Below are positions 41,743 to 49,415 of a DNA stretch of 64,000 nucleotides, in pieces (the first letter of the stretch is position 1; each line of letters begins with the position of its first letter). The translations under genes were made by a program, and so were the position numbers. The DNA is from Pseudacidovorax intermedius. Its GTDB lineage: Bacteria > Pseudomonadota > Gammaproteobacteria > Burkholderiales > Burkholderiaceae_C. The notes beneath the pieces were generated by a model. It searched no databases, was not told where the DNA came from, and was given only the letters and a program-made list of their open reading frames with translations. Location: NCBI RefSeq assembly GCF_003350475.1, contig NZ_QQAV01000002.1, positions 124,001 through 188,000 on the forward strand, read 5' to 3'.

Positions 41743-44703
41743 TCAGCGTTGGACATCGAAGTCGAGAATGTTGTCTCCCGCACGCGGGCGCGTATCGGGG
41801 GGCGGGCCGAAGCTGCGCGAATCCGGGTCACGGGCGTAGGTGAGGTCGTAGAGCGTCACGGCGCGGCCCAGGCGGGCGCCGCCGTCGCGGGTCAGCGGCG
41901 ACCAGTTGAAGCCGATGACCGAGCGGCTGGAGCGGGGCAGCAGCGCGTCCAGCGGGATCGAGATGAAGATGCCCTTGTCGAAGCTGCCTTCGCCGAACTG
42001 GGCGGACGAGACGTTGGTCTTGGTGGCGTAGGCGCCCATGGTCAGGCCGTTGTCGAAGCGCTTGGCGATGTCGATCGACACGCCGCGGTCGCCGGCGAGG
42101 TACTGGCCGGCGCTCAGCCGCACGAGCACGCCGTTCCAGCCGGTGTTCCAGTAGAGCGAGGCATGGCCCGTGTTGACCTGGTAATCGCGCAGCGAGAAGT
42201 GCTGCGCGTACTCGCGCTGGCGCACGTGATTGATGTCGATGCCGAAGGCCAGGCGGCTGCCCCAGGGGCGGTAGAGCCATTCGCCGCCCACGCCCGCGAA
42301 CATCGATTCCAGGTAGCCGCCATAGACGCTGTAGTACTGGTCGCTGGCCAACTGGCCCACATGCGTCAGCTGCAGGTTCGGGACCGTCACCCGGCTGGTC
42401 GTCAGGTAGAGCCGCTGGTCCGTGCGCACGCGGGGCAGGTTGCTGGGCGCGTCGTAGGTGAAGCTGCCGTAGTTGTCGGCCAGCCGCAGGTTGACCTGAC
42501 CCTGCAGCCAGGTCTGTTGCGTGAAGCGGTACTGGGCGTTGGCCTTCGCGCCCAGTTCGACGAGCGCGAAGTTGTTGGGGCCACCCACCACCTGGCTGAA
42601 ATTCGGCGAGATGCTGAAGTTGAAGCGGTCCGCGGGCCGCTCCCATGCCGTGGCCGTCTCGGCAGGGCCGCCCGAGCCCGTGGCGGGGGGCAACTGTGCC
42701 TCGGTGGGTTCGTCCGGCACCGGCGCGTAGTCGCGCTGCGTCACGTTGCGCGCCAGGTGTGGCGGCAACGGTTGCGCATGCGCCGCGACCCACTCGTCTC
42801 GCTGGAAGGCCTGGGCCTGGATTGCGATGCCGCGCTCTTCGTAATGGATGACGAAGGTGCGGATCCCGGCCGGCGCGCTGTGATGCAGCACGGCCACGGC
42901 GCGGTCCGAGCGTACCTCCCGGTAGACGGCATCGCTGTCGCTCACCCAGAGGTGCAGCACGTCGTCCTTGGGCGCGATGCGCAGCACGCGCCAGCCCGTC
43001 TGCGTCTCGACCTGCTCGGCCGTGCTCGCCCAGCCGGGCGGCTTCGCCGGGGCCTCGGGCACGAAGCGGGGCAGCGGTGGGTCCAACAGCTTGGGTGTCT
43101 GGGCTTCCGCCGCGTTGCCGGACAGGGTGAGGCCGATCATGAACTTGTCGCCCCGCTCGAAGCCGGCGGCGAGGGTGACGTTCTTGTTGAGCTTGTAGGC
43201 CAGTCCCACGTTGATGGGGGAGCGGCGCGGCAGCGCGTTGCTGAAGGGTTCGCTCTGGTAGTTGTTGCCGTCGTATTCGATCTTCAGGGTCAGCGGATCC
43301 CAGGGCGTGCGCCATTGCACGCCGCCGAACAGGGCGGCCGGGCCGCGGAAGTAGCTGCTCAGGTTGGCCTCGCCGGCCGTGCTGGCCGCGGGACGCGTCT
43401 TGAAGCGATCGCTCAGCAGCGTGAAGGGATTACTGATGTTGCCGCTCGAGCCCATGTAGCCCCAGCCGATGCCCAGGCTGAAATCCAGGTCGCCCCAGCG
43501 CTTGTTGCCGACCAGGTATTCGCTGGAGAACAGGCCCGTGCCGCCGATGTCCCGGAAACCGAGCGACACCTCGGGCAGGTACGTCGATTCGCGCATGAGC
43601 CTGAACTTGACGTCGATGCTCTTGTCCTTGTAGCTCTGCGTGCTGATGCTAGGACCGTACTCGCGGTTGGAGATGCTCGTGTAGCGGAAGCCCGCCTCCA
43701 TCCAGTCGAAGGGCTGGAACATGATGTTCAGCCGGCTGTAGGGCCAGACGGAGCTGTACGACGCGCGGATCTCGCCCGCAGACGCCATGCGTGCCGTGGG
43801 CGTCTGGAGCAGGCCGGTCTCGCCCCAGTCGTTGGCGCTGACGTCCAGCGGGCGGGGCAGGGCACTCGCCACCGCGGGCAGGCTGCCATCGGCGACGAAG
43901 GCGGTCGATGGCGTTGAGGTACCGGCGGGCGCCGCCACGGGGCCCGGCCGCGCGGGGGCCGGTCCCTGGGTGGCCAGGAACTTGATGAGTCCTTCAGACG
44001 CAGCGACCAGGTCGGCCATCGTGCGCGGAGGGGCCCAGAGCCAGGCGCCGGGCGCCGGCTCCACGCCGGCTTCCGCATTCCAGCCGGCAATGCCGATGCG
44101 CGTGGTGCGGCCATCGGGCTGCGCCAGCCAGGCCCAGTCCGCGGCGCCCATCCGTCCGCAGGCCTGCAGGTAATCGCCTACCCAGCGGCCGCTGGCGTGC
44201 GGCACATGGCAAAGCGTGCCATCCGGCTGGACGACCACCACATCGGCCGTGCGGCCCGTGGGCAGCGCAAAGCGGGCGCGGTCACGCGCCATCGGGTCCT
44301 GCCCGGGATTCACTTCAAGCCAGCGTGGGTCGGTGATGCTCAGTGCCACCCGGCCCGTGGCCGGCAGGCTGTGCAGCCAGGCCAGCAGGCGCTGGCGGAT
44401 CTCCCGGTCCTGCCCCGACAACTGGGCGGCGGACCGCTCCAGGTGGACCAGCAGGACATTGCGCAGGTATTGCTGCGGCAGCTTCTCCTGCGGCACCAGC
44501 CAGGCCAACGCCGGATCGGCCGGCTGGGGCGACTGGCGCAGCAGCCAGTGGCTCAGCCGCTCGCCTTCCAGGGTGGGCAGGGGGGCAGGATCCTCGGCCG
44601 GTGCCGGCTGTGCCTGTGCGACCACAGCGGCGCCGAGCCCGAAGGCGGCAAGCAACTGGATCCTGAGGGGATGGAGGCGGAAAGTGCGTTCGCGCGTCTT
44701 CAT
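41743..44703 (-). CDS. GfcC-GfcD (YjbG-YjbH) fusion, capsule/exopolysaccharide export protein
   Basis: Exported protein of 986 residues with a signal peptide of about 32. The N-terminal region (about 40-250) looks like GfcC/YjbG: QQYLRNVLLVHLERSAAQL, then a beta domain with PTGRTADVVVVQPDG and YLQACG. A Pro/Ala linker (about 250-275) leads to a YjbH/GfcD region (about 290-986), predicted as a large outer-membrane beta structure, with GLLQTPTARMA and VSLGFRDIGGTGLFSSEYLVGNK. In E. coli these are two genes of about 248 and 698 residues, and their sum fits. The start overlaps the gfcB stop (ATGA). It lies 108 nt before wzb. Confidence 0.87.
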   Translation of the reverse strand: MKTRERTFRLHPLRIQLLAAFGLGAAVVAQAQPAPAEDPAPLPTLEGERLSHWLLRQSPQPADPALAWLVPQEKLPQQYLRNVLLVHLERSAAQLSGQDREIRQRLLAWLHSLPATGRVALSITDPRWLEVNPGQDPMARDRARFALPTGRTADVVVVQPDGTLCHVPHASGRWVGDYLQACGRMGAADWAWLAQPDGRTTRIGIAGWNAEAGVEPAPGAWLWAPPRTMADLVAASEGLIKFLATQGPAPARPGPVAAPAGTSTPSTAFVADGSLPAVASALPRPLDVSANDWGETGLLQTPTARMASAGEIRASYSSVWPYSRLNIMFQPFDWMEAGFRYTSISNREYGPSISTQSYKDKSIDVKFRLMRESTYLPEVSLGFRDIGGTGLFSSEYLVGNKRWGDLDFSLGIGWGYMGSSGNISNPFTLLSDRFKTRPAASTAGEANLSSYFRGPAALFGGVQWRTPWDPLTLKIEYDGNNYQSEPFSNALPRRSPINVGLAYKLNKNVTLAAGFERGDKFMIGLTLSGNAAEAQTPKLLDPPLPRFVPEAPAKPPGWASTAEQVETQTGWRVLRIAPKDDVLHLWVSDSDAVYREVRSDRAVAVLHHSAPAGIRTFVIHYEERGIAIQAQAFQRDEWVAAHAQPLPPHLARNVTQRDYAPVPDEPTEAQLPPATGSGGPAETATAWERPADRFNFSISPNFSQVVGGPNNFALVELGAKANAQYRFTQQTWLQGQVNLRLADNYGSFTYDAPSNLPRVRTDQRLYLTTSRVTVPNLQLTHVGQLASDQYYSVYGGYLESMFAGVGGEWLYRPWGSRLAFGIDINHVRQREYAQHFSLRDYQVNTGHASLYWNTGWNGVLVRLSAGQYLAGDRGVSIDIAKRFDNGLTMGAYATKTNVSSAQFGEGSFDKGIFISIPLDALLPRSSRSVIGFNWSPLTRDGGARLGRAVTLYDLTYARDPDSRSFGPPPDTRPRAGDNILDFDVQR

Positions 44704-45413
44704 GAGCCGGCAGATGTCGGCGTGGCTGTCGCTGAAGGCGCACTCCACCGCTCGAAGGTGTAGCAGGCCTCGGCACTCAGGCATTGCTCCGAGTACACAA
44801 CCGACGGCGAACCGTTCGCCGTCATGGCAATCCCGAATCTGGCGGGAGGCAGCATAGGGCCGGGGGATGTTGATTCGGTGACTTGTTCTTCGAACCACTT
44901 CAGCGAAGCGGCGCGCGCGCCCTTCAGGGCTGCGGGCGTGTAGCTTGCCAGCGGCGTGACGCGCACGGTTTCGCGGATATTCGAGTGGTAGCCCGGCATG
45001 ACGTCGCGCACGCGCAGATAGCTGCCGGAGGTCTGTGCCTGCGCCCCTACCGGCCAGAGGGGGAGCCGCTCCACCTGGGCGCGCCGCCAGTCCGGATTCA
45101 ATCCAGTGGTGCCGACGACCCGGCCATCCAGGAGGCGGACGACTTCGCCTTCGCCGCTGTACCACACCTCGACGCTGCCTTCCGGCGTGGGATCGAGGTA
45201 ACCCAGCACCATGTAGATGGCGGTGCCGGCATGCGTCACCCGCAGGTAGCGGAACGCCGGATTGAAGGCCGGCGGCTGCTGGTCCCGAAGGCCGCCCGCC
45301 GTTCGGTCATACAACAGCCGGGCGCTGTCACCCAGCGCTGCACTGCCGGTGCTGCAGCCCCCCACCAAAGCCGTTGCCAGAACGCAACAAAGCAGCCTCA
45401 GATGGAGATGCAT
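44700..45413 (-). CDS. gfcB: GfcB/YjbF-like lipoprotein
   Basis: Periplasmic lipoprotein of 237 residues with lipobox ALVGGC (Cys20). The YjbF/GfcB family (DUF2886-type) is suggested by [46 protein letters not shown] and the order of genes. ATG 45413 is directly followed by the signal sequence. Second gene of the minus-strand module, 56 nt after gfcA. Confidence 0.87.
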   Translation of the reverse strand: MHLHLRLLCCVLATALVGGCSTGSAALGDSARLLYDRTAGGLRDQQPPAFNPAFRYLRVTHAGTAIYMVLGYLDPTPEGSVEVWYSGEGEVVRLLDGRVVGTTGLNPDWRRAQVERLPLWPVGAQAQTSGSYLRVRDVMPGYHSNIRETVRVTPLASYTPAALKGARAASLKWFEEQVTESTSPGPMLPPARFGIAMTANGSPSVVYSEQCLSAEACYTFERWSAPSATATPTSAGS

Positions 45414-45469
45414 CGAAGGCTGCCGCCGCGTGGAAGAGCGCACCCCTCGGCCACGAAGGGTGCGGGATC

Positions 45470-45829
45470 TCACCGGCTCGTGGTGCCGGTGGTGCCCGTG
45501 GTGCCCGTGGTGCCCGTGCCGGGGAAGATGCCGGCGTTGCCACCGTCGCTGCCGCCGCCCGCGGCGGCGCCGATTACCAGAGCGCCTGCAAGGCCGGCCA
45601 CGGCCAAGCCTGCCGCTCCCAAGCCTCCCGCCGCAGCCCCGGCGGCGCCAGCACCACCCGCGCCGCCAGCACCTGCGCCACCCGCGCCGCCAGCGCCGCC
45701 AGCGCCACCCGGCGTGGCTTCGGCCGGCGTCGTCGAAGACGGCGCAGGAGGCGTCTGGGCAGCGGCGATCATGGGTGCGGACACCAGAGTGGCCGCAGCG
45801 ACCATCGAAACGAAACGAGCAAAGTTCAT
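45470..45829 (-). CDS. gfcA: GfcA/YjbE-like small secreted Gly-rich protein
   Basis: Exported protein of 119 residues. A signal peptide (about 1-24, ending AAAQ) is followed by a low-complexity Gly/Ala stretch (tandem GGA and GAG units), a hydrophobic Gly/Ala segment, then GGGSDGGN and a tail of repeated TGT units. E. coli YjbE/GfcA has the same layout (signal, Gly/Ser segment, GGGDGSN, poly-Thr tail), so the assignment rests on layout and position as first gene before gfcB. GGGGAAG precedes the ATG. The repeats are in-frame 9-bp DNA units prone to length change. No function is established. Confidence 0.75.
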   Translation of the reverse strand: MNFARFVSMVAAATLVSAPMIAAAQTPPAPSSTTPAEATPGGAGGAGGAGGAGAGGAGGAGAAGAAAGGLGAAGLAVAGLAGALVIGAAAGGGSDGGNAGIFPGTGTTGTTGTTGTTSR

Positions 45830-45919
45830 GGTACTTCCCCAAAAAGCCTGTGCAGCCGATCTGTCAGCCACGCCCCAAGGCGCACCTGACCCAAAATGTT
45901 TCCCGAAGTTTAACGGCCG

Positions 45920-45941
45920 TGGCCCGGGAAGGCCATTTTTT
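45920..45941 (+). terminator. terminator-like hairpin upstream of hisI
   Basis: TGGCC (45920-45924) and GGCCA (45931-45935) around a 6-nt loop, followed by six T, on the plus strand 31 nt before the hisI ATG. The short stem makes it weak. It would insulate hisI from readthrough. Confidence 0.4.
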
Positions 45942-45958
45942 GTTGCAGTGCAGCTGGG

Positions 45959-45965
45959 TAACAAT
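45959..45965 (+). promoter_or_regulatory. -10 element of a private hisI promoter
   Basis: TAACAAT ends 7 nt before the hisI ATG. No good -35. It predicts a near-leaderless hisIE message independent of the upstream his genes. Confidence 0.4.
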
Positions 45966-45972
45966 CTGTCCC

Positions 45973-46365
45973 ATGACCACATGGATCGATGAAGTGAGCT
46001 GGGACGCGGCGGGGCTGGTGCCCGTGATCGCCCAGGAACACGGTTCCAAGGACATCCTGATGTTTGCCTGGATGAACCGTGAGGCCCTCGCCAAGACCGT
46101 GGAGACGGGGCGGGCGGTCTATTTCAGCCGCTCGCGCGGCAGGCTCTGGTTCAAGGGCGAGGAGTCAGGGCATGTCCAGCGTGTGCACGAGATCCGGCTG
46201 GACTGCGACAACGATGTCGTCCTGCTCTCGGTGACACAGGAGGGGCATGATCCCGGCATTGCCTGCCACACGGGCCGTCATAGTTGTTTCTTCCAAAAGT
46301 ATTCTGATGGCCGGTGGGTCGCCGTCGAACCGGTGTTGAAGGACCCGACCTCGATCTACAAATGA
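45973..46365 (+). CDS. hisI: phosphoribosyl-AMP cyclohydrolase
   Basis: Opens the purine ring of PR-AMP in the third step of histidine synthesis. Monofunctional enzyme of 130 residues. Typical stretches are [33 protein letters not shown], the metal-binding LDCDNDV and [16 protein letters not shown] 45973 chosen because the domain starts directly after it. Its stop overlaps hisE. Confidence 0.97.
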   Translation: MTTWIDEVSWDAAGLVPVIAQEHGSKDILMFAWMNREALAKTVETGRAVYFSRSRGRLWFKGEESGHVQRVHEIRLDCDNDVVLLSVTQEGHDPGIACHTGRHSCFFQKYSDGRWVAVEPVLKDPTSIYK

Positions 46366-46766
46366 CAGTTCCCGATTCCTCCGACCCGACGCCTGCCTTT
46401 CCGACGCTCGACATCCTGGAGCGCCTTGCCGCGGTGATCGACAGCCGCCGCCCCGCCGCGGGCGGCGATCCGAACAGCAGCTATGTCGCCCGACTGCTGC
46501 ACAAGGGGCCCGATGGCTTTCTCAAGAAGGTGGGCGAAGAGGCCACCGAGGTGGTCATGGCCTGCAAGGACGCCGACCATGGCGCGCCGCGCGAAAAAAT
46601 AGTGAACGAAGTGGCCGACCTGTGGTTCCACTGCATGGTGGCGCTGGCCCATTACGGGCTCTCGCCCCGGGATGTGGCGGCCGAGCTGGCGCGCCGCGAA
46701 GGGATGAGCGGCATCGAGGAAAAAGCCCTGCGCAAGGCGCAGGCCCGCGAGGCGGCGGGCGATTGA
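46362..46766 (+). CDS. hisE: phosphoribosyl-ATP pyrophosphatase
   Basis: Hydrolyses PR-ATP to PR-AMP (second step of histidine synthesis). The 134 residues include the MazG-like metal site [16 protein letters not shown] and [15 protein letters not shown]. It has an N-terminal acidic and Pro-rich extension of about 15 residues. The ATG overlaps the hisI stop. Confidence 0.96.
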   Translation: MTVPDSSDPTPAFPTLDILERLAAVIDSRRPAAGGDPNSSYVARLLHKGPDGFLKKVGEEATEVVMACKDADHGAPREKIVNEVADLWFHCMVALAHYGLSPRDVAAELARREGMSGIEEKALRKAQAREAAGD

Positions 46767-46813
46767 CGCCCGGCCCGCGCGGCGGGCACTTCGACATTCA
46801 GCTGGAGGAAGCC

Positions 46814-47203
46814 ATGAGCAAAGACATCATCGAAGTGGGCGGCAGCGATTCGCTGCGCGCCGTGGGCTGGGTGAGCTATGTGCTGCACCTGATCGTCGCC
46901 ATCGCGGCCGTGCTGCCTGGCGCCCAGGTGTCTGTGCTGTTGCTGCTCGTTGCCCTGTTGATCGACTTTGTCAAACGCGACGATGCGGCCGGTACCTGGC
47001 AAGCCTCGCATTTCACGTGGCGCATCCGCTCGGTGCTGTGGGCGGGATTGCTCTACGTCCTGACCTCGTGGCTCTGGCTGCTCTTTCTCGTGCCGGGATG
47101 GATCGCCTGGAGCCTGATCTCGCTGTGGTTCCTGTATCGCATCGTCAAGGGCATGGTCCGGATGAATGCTGGCCGCCCGATGGACACGTCGGCCGCGGCC
47201 TGA
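46814..47203 (+). CDS. DUF4870-like small membrane protein
   Basis: Membrane protein of 129 residues with three hydrophobic segments (about 15-50, 72-92, 95-112). GWVSYVLHLI and ASHFTWRIRSVLW are the recognisable family stretches. A strong GGAGGAAG precedes the ATG. This gene is regularly found between hisE and hinT in Comamonadaceae as far as I recall. Function unknown. Confidence 0.75.
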   Translation: MSKDIIEVGGSDSLRAVGWVSYVLHLIVAIAAVLPGAQVSVLLLLVALLIDFVKRDDAAGTWQASHFTWRIRSVLWAGLLYVLTSWLWLLFLVPGWIAWSLISLWFLYRIVKGMVRMNAGRPMDTSAAA

Positions 47204-47239
47204 CCGCCCGCCTTCCCCTTCAATAAAAGACCCAATCGA

Positions 47240-47596
47240 ATGGCTGAGCCCGACTGCATCTTCTGCAAGATCGTCGAAGGAAAGATTCCTTCGCGGAAGG
47301 TGTACGAAGACGACGAACTGTTTGCCTTTCACGATATTGCGCCCTGGGCGCCCGTGCACTTCCTGATCGTCCCCAAGCGGCACATTGCGTCCATGGCGCA
47401 ACTCACGCCCGAGGACGAGTCGTTGATGGGCCGCATCATGACGCTGGCGCCGCGCCTGGCTCTGGAGCAAGGGTGCGGCGCCTATCCCGAGGGCGGCTTT
47501 CGCGTAGTGGTGAACACGGGCAAGGAAGGCGGACAGGAGGTGCACCATCTCCATGTCCACGTCATGGGCGGTCCTCGCCCCTGGCTCAAGGGTTGA
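47240..47596 (+). CDS. hinT: HIT family purine nucleoside phosphoramidase
   Basis: HIT-domain hydrolase of 118 residues. CIFCKIVEGKIPS at the N terminus (Cys pair often zinc-binding) and the histidine triad HHLHVHVMGG near the C terminus are intact. Located 36 bp after the membrane protein gene and 43 bp before tatA, the normal his-hinT-tat order. Confidence 0.96.
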   Translation: MAEPDCIFCKIVEGKIPSRKVYEDDELFAFHDIAPWAPVHFLIVPKRHIASMAQLTPEDESLMGRIMTLAPRLALEQGCGAYPEGGFRVVVNTGKEGGQEVHHLHVHVMGGPRPWLKG

Positions 47597-47610
47597 GCCG
47601 GCCTGCAGTC

Positions 47611-47616
47611 TAAAAT
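47611..47616 (+). promoter_or_regulatory. -10-like element upstream of tatA
   Basis: TAAAAT, 24 nt before the tatA ATG, with AT-rich flanks and AGGAGT as a good ribosome binding site after it. No convincing -35. Confidence 0.35.
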
Positions 47617-47639
47617 TTGAATATTGTTAGGAGTCTTCC

Positions 47640-47879
47640 ATGGGTTCGTTTTCCATCTGGCACTGGCTGATCGTGCTGCTCATCGTGGTCATGGTCTTCG
47701 GCACCAAGAAGCTGAAGAACATCGGTTCTGATCTCGGCGGTGCCGTCAAGGGCTTCAAGGACGGCATGAAGGACGGATCGTCCGACGCCCCCGCCGCGGG
47801 CACGCCCACGCAGCAGGTGACCGGCCAGCCCTCGGCCGACAAGTCCACCATCGACGTCGAGGCGCGTCAGAAGTCCTGA
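47640..47879 (+). CDS. tatA: twin-arginine translocase subunit TatA
   Basis: Inner-membrane pore-forming subunit of 79 residues: a short N-terminal transmembrane helix ([18 protein letters not shown]), the FG-TKKL hinge, and an amphipathic helix ([19 protein letters not shown]). The charged tail is low in complexity. Confidence 0.96.
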   Translation: MGSFSIWHWLIVLLIVVMVFGTKKLKNIGSDLGGAVKGFKDGMKDGSSDAPAAGTPTQQVTGQPSADKSTIDVEARQKS

Positions 47880-47914
47880 GTGCTGCGCGCAATTCCTGAG
47901 CGAGGGGCACGCCG

Positions 47915-48376
47915 GTGATCGATCTGGGCATTTCGAAGATGGCGCTGATCGGCGCCGTTGCGCTGGTCGTGATCGGCCCCGAGAAGCTGCCGCGCGTGGC
48001 GCGGACGGTTGGCACGCTGCTCGGCAAGGCGCAGCGCTATGTCAACGACGTCAAGGCAGAGGTCAACCGCTCCATGGAGCTGGATGAGCTGCGCAAGATG
48101 AAGGACAGCGTCGAAGGCGCGGCGCGTGACGTGGAGCAGAGCATCCGCGACGGCGCGCAGGACGTGCACAACGACCTCTCCGGTCTGGACACCGTCACGC
48201 CGGCCACCTCGTACGAGGCGACGCCGGTCTACCCCGTCTACCGCCATCCGAAGAAGAACTGGCGCCTCAAGCAGGGCGCCGTTCCCCACTGGTACAAGGC
48301 GCGCAACAAGGTTCGCAGCCGCGCGCAGTCCGGCGCCGCTCGCGTGGCCCGTCATCGGCCACGGCCCGGCGCCTGA
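47915..48376 (+). CDS. tatB: twin-arginine translocase subunit TatB
   Basis: Receptor subunit of 153 residues with the N-terminal helix [26 protein letters not shown] (the Glu-Lys-Leu-Pro hinge is typical of TatB), a long amphipathic helix and a basic C-terminal tail. Start is GTG 47915. The stop codon lies at the foot of the terminator hairpin. Confidence 0.95.
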   Translation: MIDLGISKMALIGAVALVVIGPEKLPRVARTVGTLLGKAQRYVNDVKAEVNRSMELDELRKMKDSVEGAARDVEQSIRDGAQDVHNDLSGLDTVTPATSYEATPVYPVYRHPKKNWRLKQGAVPHWYKARNKVRSRAQSGAARVARHRPRPGA

Positions 48377-48424
48377 GCCGCGGAGGCCGTACGGTACCGA
48401 CCCGGCTCCGCGGCTTTTTTCTTT
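48376..48424 (+). terminator. intrinsic terminator between tatB and tatC
   Basis: AGCCGCGGAG (48376-48385) pairs perfectly with CTCCGCGGCT (48406-48415) across 20 nt, followed by TTTTTT-C-TTTT. The final A of the tatB stop codon is the first base of the stem. Confidence 0.8.
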
Positions 48425-48468
48425 TCCGTTCATTTGTGCGCCCGATTCCGGCCACGCGGTGACCTCTG

Positions 48469-49278
48469 ATGGCTGACTCTCCCTCCCACGACAAAGAAGA
48501 CGAGCTTGCAGGCACGGAGCAGCCATTCGTTGCCCACCTGACCGAGCTGCGCGACCGGCTGCTCTACTGCATCTACGGCATCGCGCTGGCCGCGGCACTG
48601 CTGGCGGTCTGGCCGGGACCCGGGGGGCTGATCGACTGGATCGCCATGCCCATCAAGGCGCACATGCCCCCCGATGCCAAGCTGATCGCCGTCGGTGTGT
48701 TCTCGCCCTTCTTCGTGCCTTTGAAGGTACTGGCCATGGCGGCCGTGCTGCTGGCGCTGCCCTGGCTCATGTACCAGGTCTGGGCTTTCGTGGCCCCAGG
48801 CCTGTACAGCCATGAGAAGCGCTTTGCCCTGCCGCTGATCATCTTCGGCAGCTTCCTCGCTTACGCGGGCATCGCCTTCGTGCAGTTCTTTGTGCTGGAC
48901 AAGATGTTCGCCTTCATCCAGCGCTTCACGCCGGCTTCGGTGGCGGCCACGCCCGACATCTCTTCGTACGTGGAGTCCATCCTTTCGCTGTACATCGCCT
49001 TCGGCCTCGCATTCCAGGTGCCTATCGTGGTGATGCTGCTGGTGCGATTCGAGATGGTGACCATCGAAAAGCTGCGCAGCTTCCGTGGCTACTTCATCGT
49101 GCTGTCCTTCGTGGTGGCCGCGGTCGTGACGCCGCCCGACGTCATCTCGCAGCTCGCACTGGCCGTGCCGATGTGCGTGCTGTATGAGATCGGCATCGTT
49201 GCCGCGCGGTACTTCTCCAACGCCACGCGGCCGCCCGAAGAGGCCGCAAGCGAAGAGGCGAAATCGGCCGGTCAATAG
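48469..49278 (+). CDS. tatC: twin-arginine translocase subunit TatC
   Basis: Polytopic core subunit of 269 residues with six membrane spans. Conserved cytoplasmic N-terminal segment FVAHLTELRDRLLY, periplasmic PLKVLAMAAVLLALPWLMYQVWAFVAPGLY, and the Glu in SYVESILSLYIAFGLAFQVP. ATG 48469 is used. It sits downstream of the tatB terminator, so its expression may be lower than that of tatAB or use its own promoter. Confidence 0.96.
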   Translation: MADSPSHDKEDELAGTEQPFVAHLTELRDRLLYCIYGIALAAALLAVWPGPGGLIDWIAMPIKAHMPPDAKLIAVGVFSPFFVPLKVLAMAAVLLALPWLMYQVWAFVAPGLYSHEKRFALPLIIFGSFLAYAGIAFVQFFVLDKMFAFIQRFTPASVAATPDISSYVESILSLYIAFGLAFQVPIVVMLLVRFEMVTIEKLRSFRGYFIVLSFVVAAVVTPPDVISQLALAVPMCVLYEIGIVAARYFSNATRPPEEAASEEAKSAGQ

Positions 49279-49415
49279 GCACGGCGATTCGGCGATTCGG
49301 CGGGCGGCGCACGCTGCCTGCCGTCTTGGGAAGCACGCCTTTCGACAAGGGGTGATCAAGGTGGCGGCGCGGATGCGCCGTCGACCCGATCAGCTTCCCT
49401 CGATTCGCTCCCCTG
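49279..49415. other. convergent gap between tatC and the DegS-like gene
   Basis: No gene seen. The octamer GGCGATTC occurs twice in tandem at about 49283-49300. No canonical terminator was found for either convergent gene. Confidence 0.4.

Noticed and set aside
41164-43917. Long plus-strand frame opposite wzb and the GfcC-GfcD fusion
   Set aside because: The minus-strand genes show clear families and motifs; the plus-strand frame is low-complexity His/Arg/Gly/Ala-rich translation typical of antisense high-GC DNA.
45963-45971. ATCTGTCCC upstream of hisI matches part of the transposase-linked repeat at 16184
   Set aside because: Only nine bases match and the AATT half is absent; chance cannot be excluded, so it was not called a repeat.
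37519-45972. Target-site duplication or inverted repeats bounding the capsule module
   Set aside because: The two edges share only CGATCTGACAG-like words with mismatches (near 37629 and 45855). No perfect direct repeat, integrase or IS end was found, so a transposon-type insertion is not supported.
45830-45972. Possible sigma-54 site upstream of gfcA
   Set aside because: TGGC and TGCA are present on the minus strand but the GG-GC spacing is off by one, which sigma-54 promoters do not tolerate.
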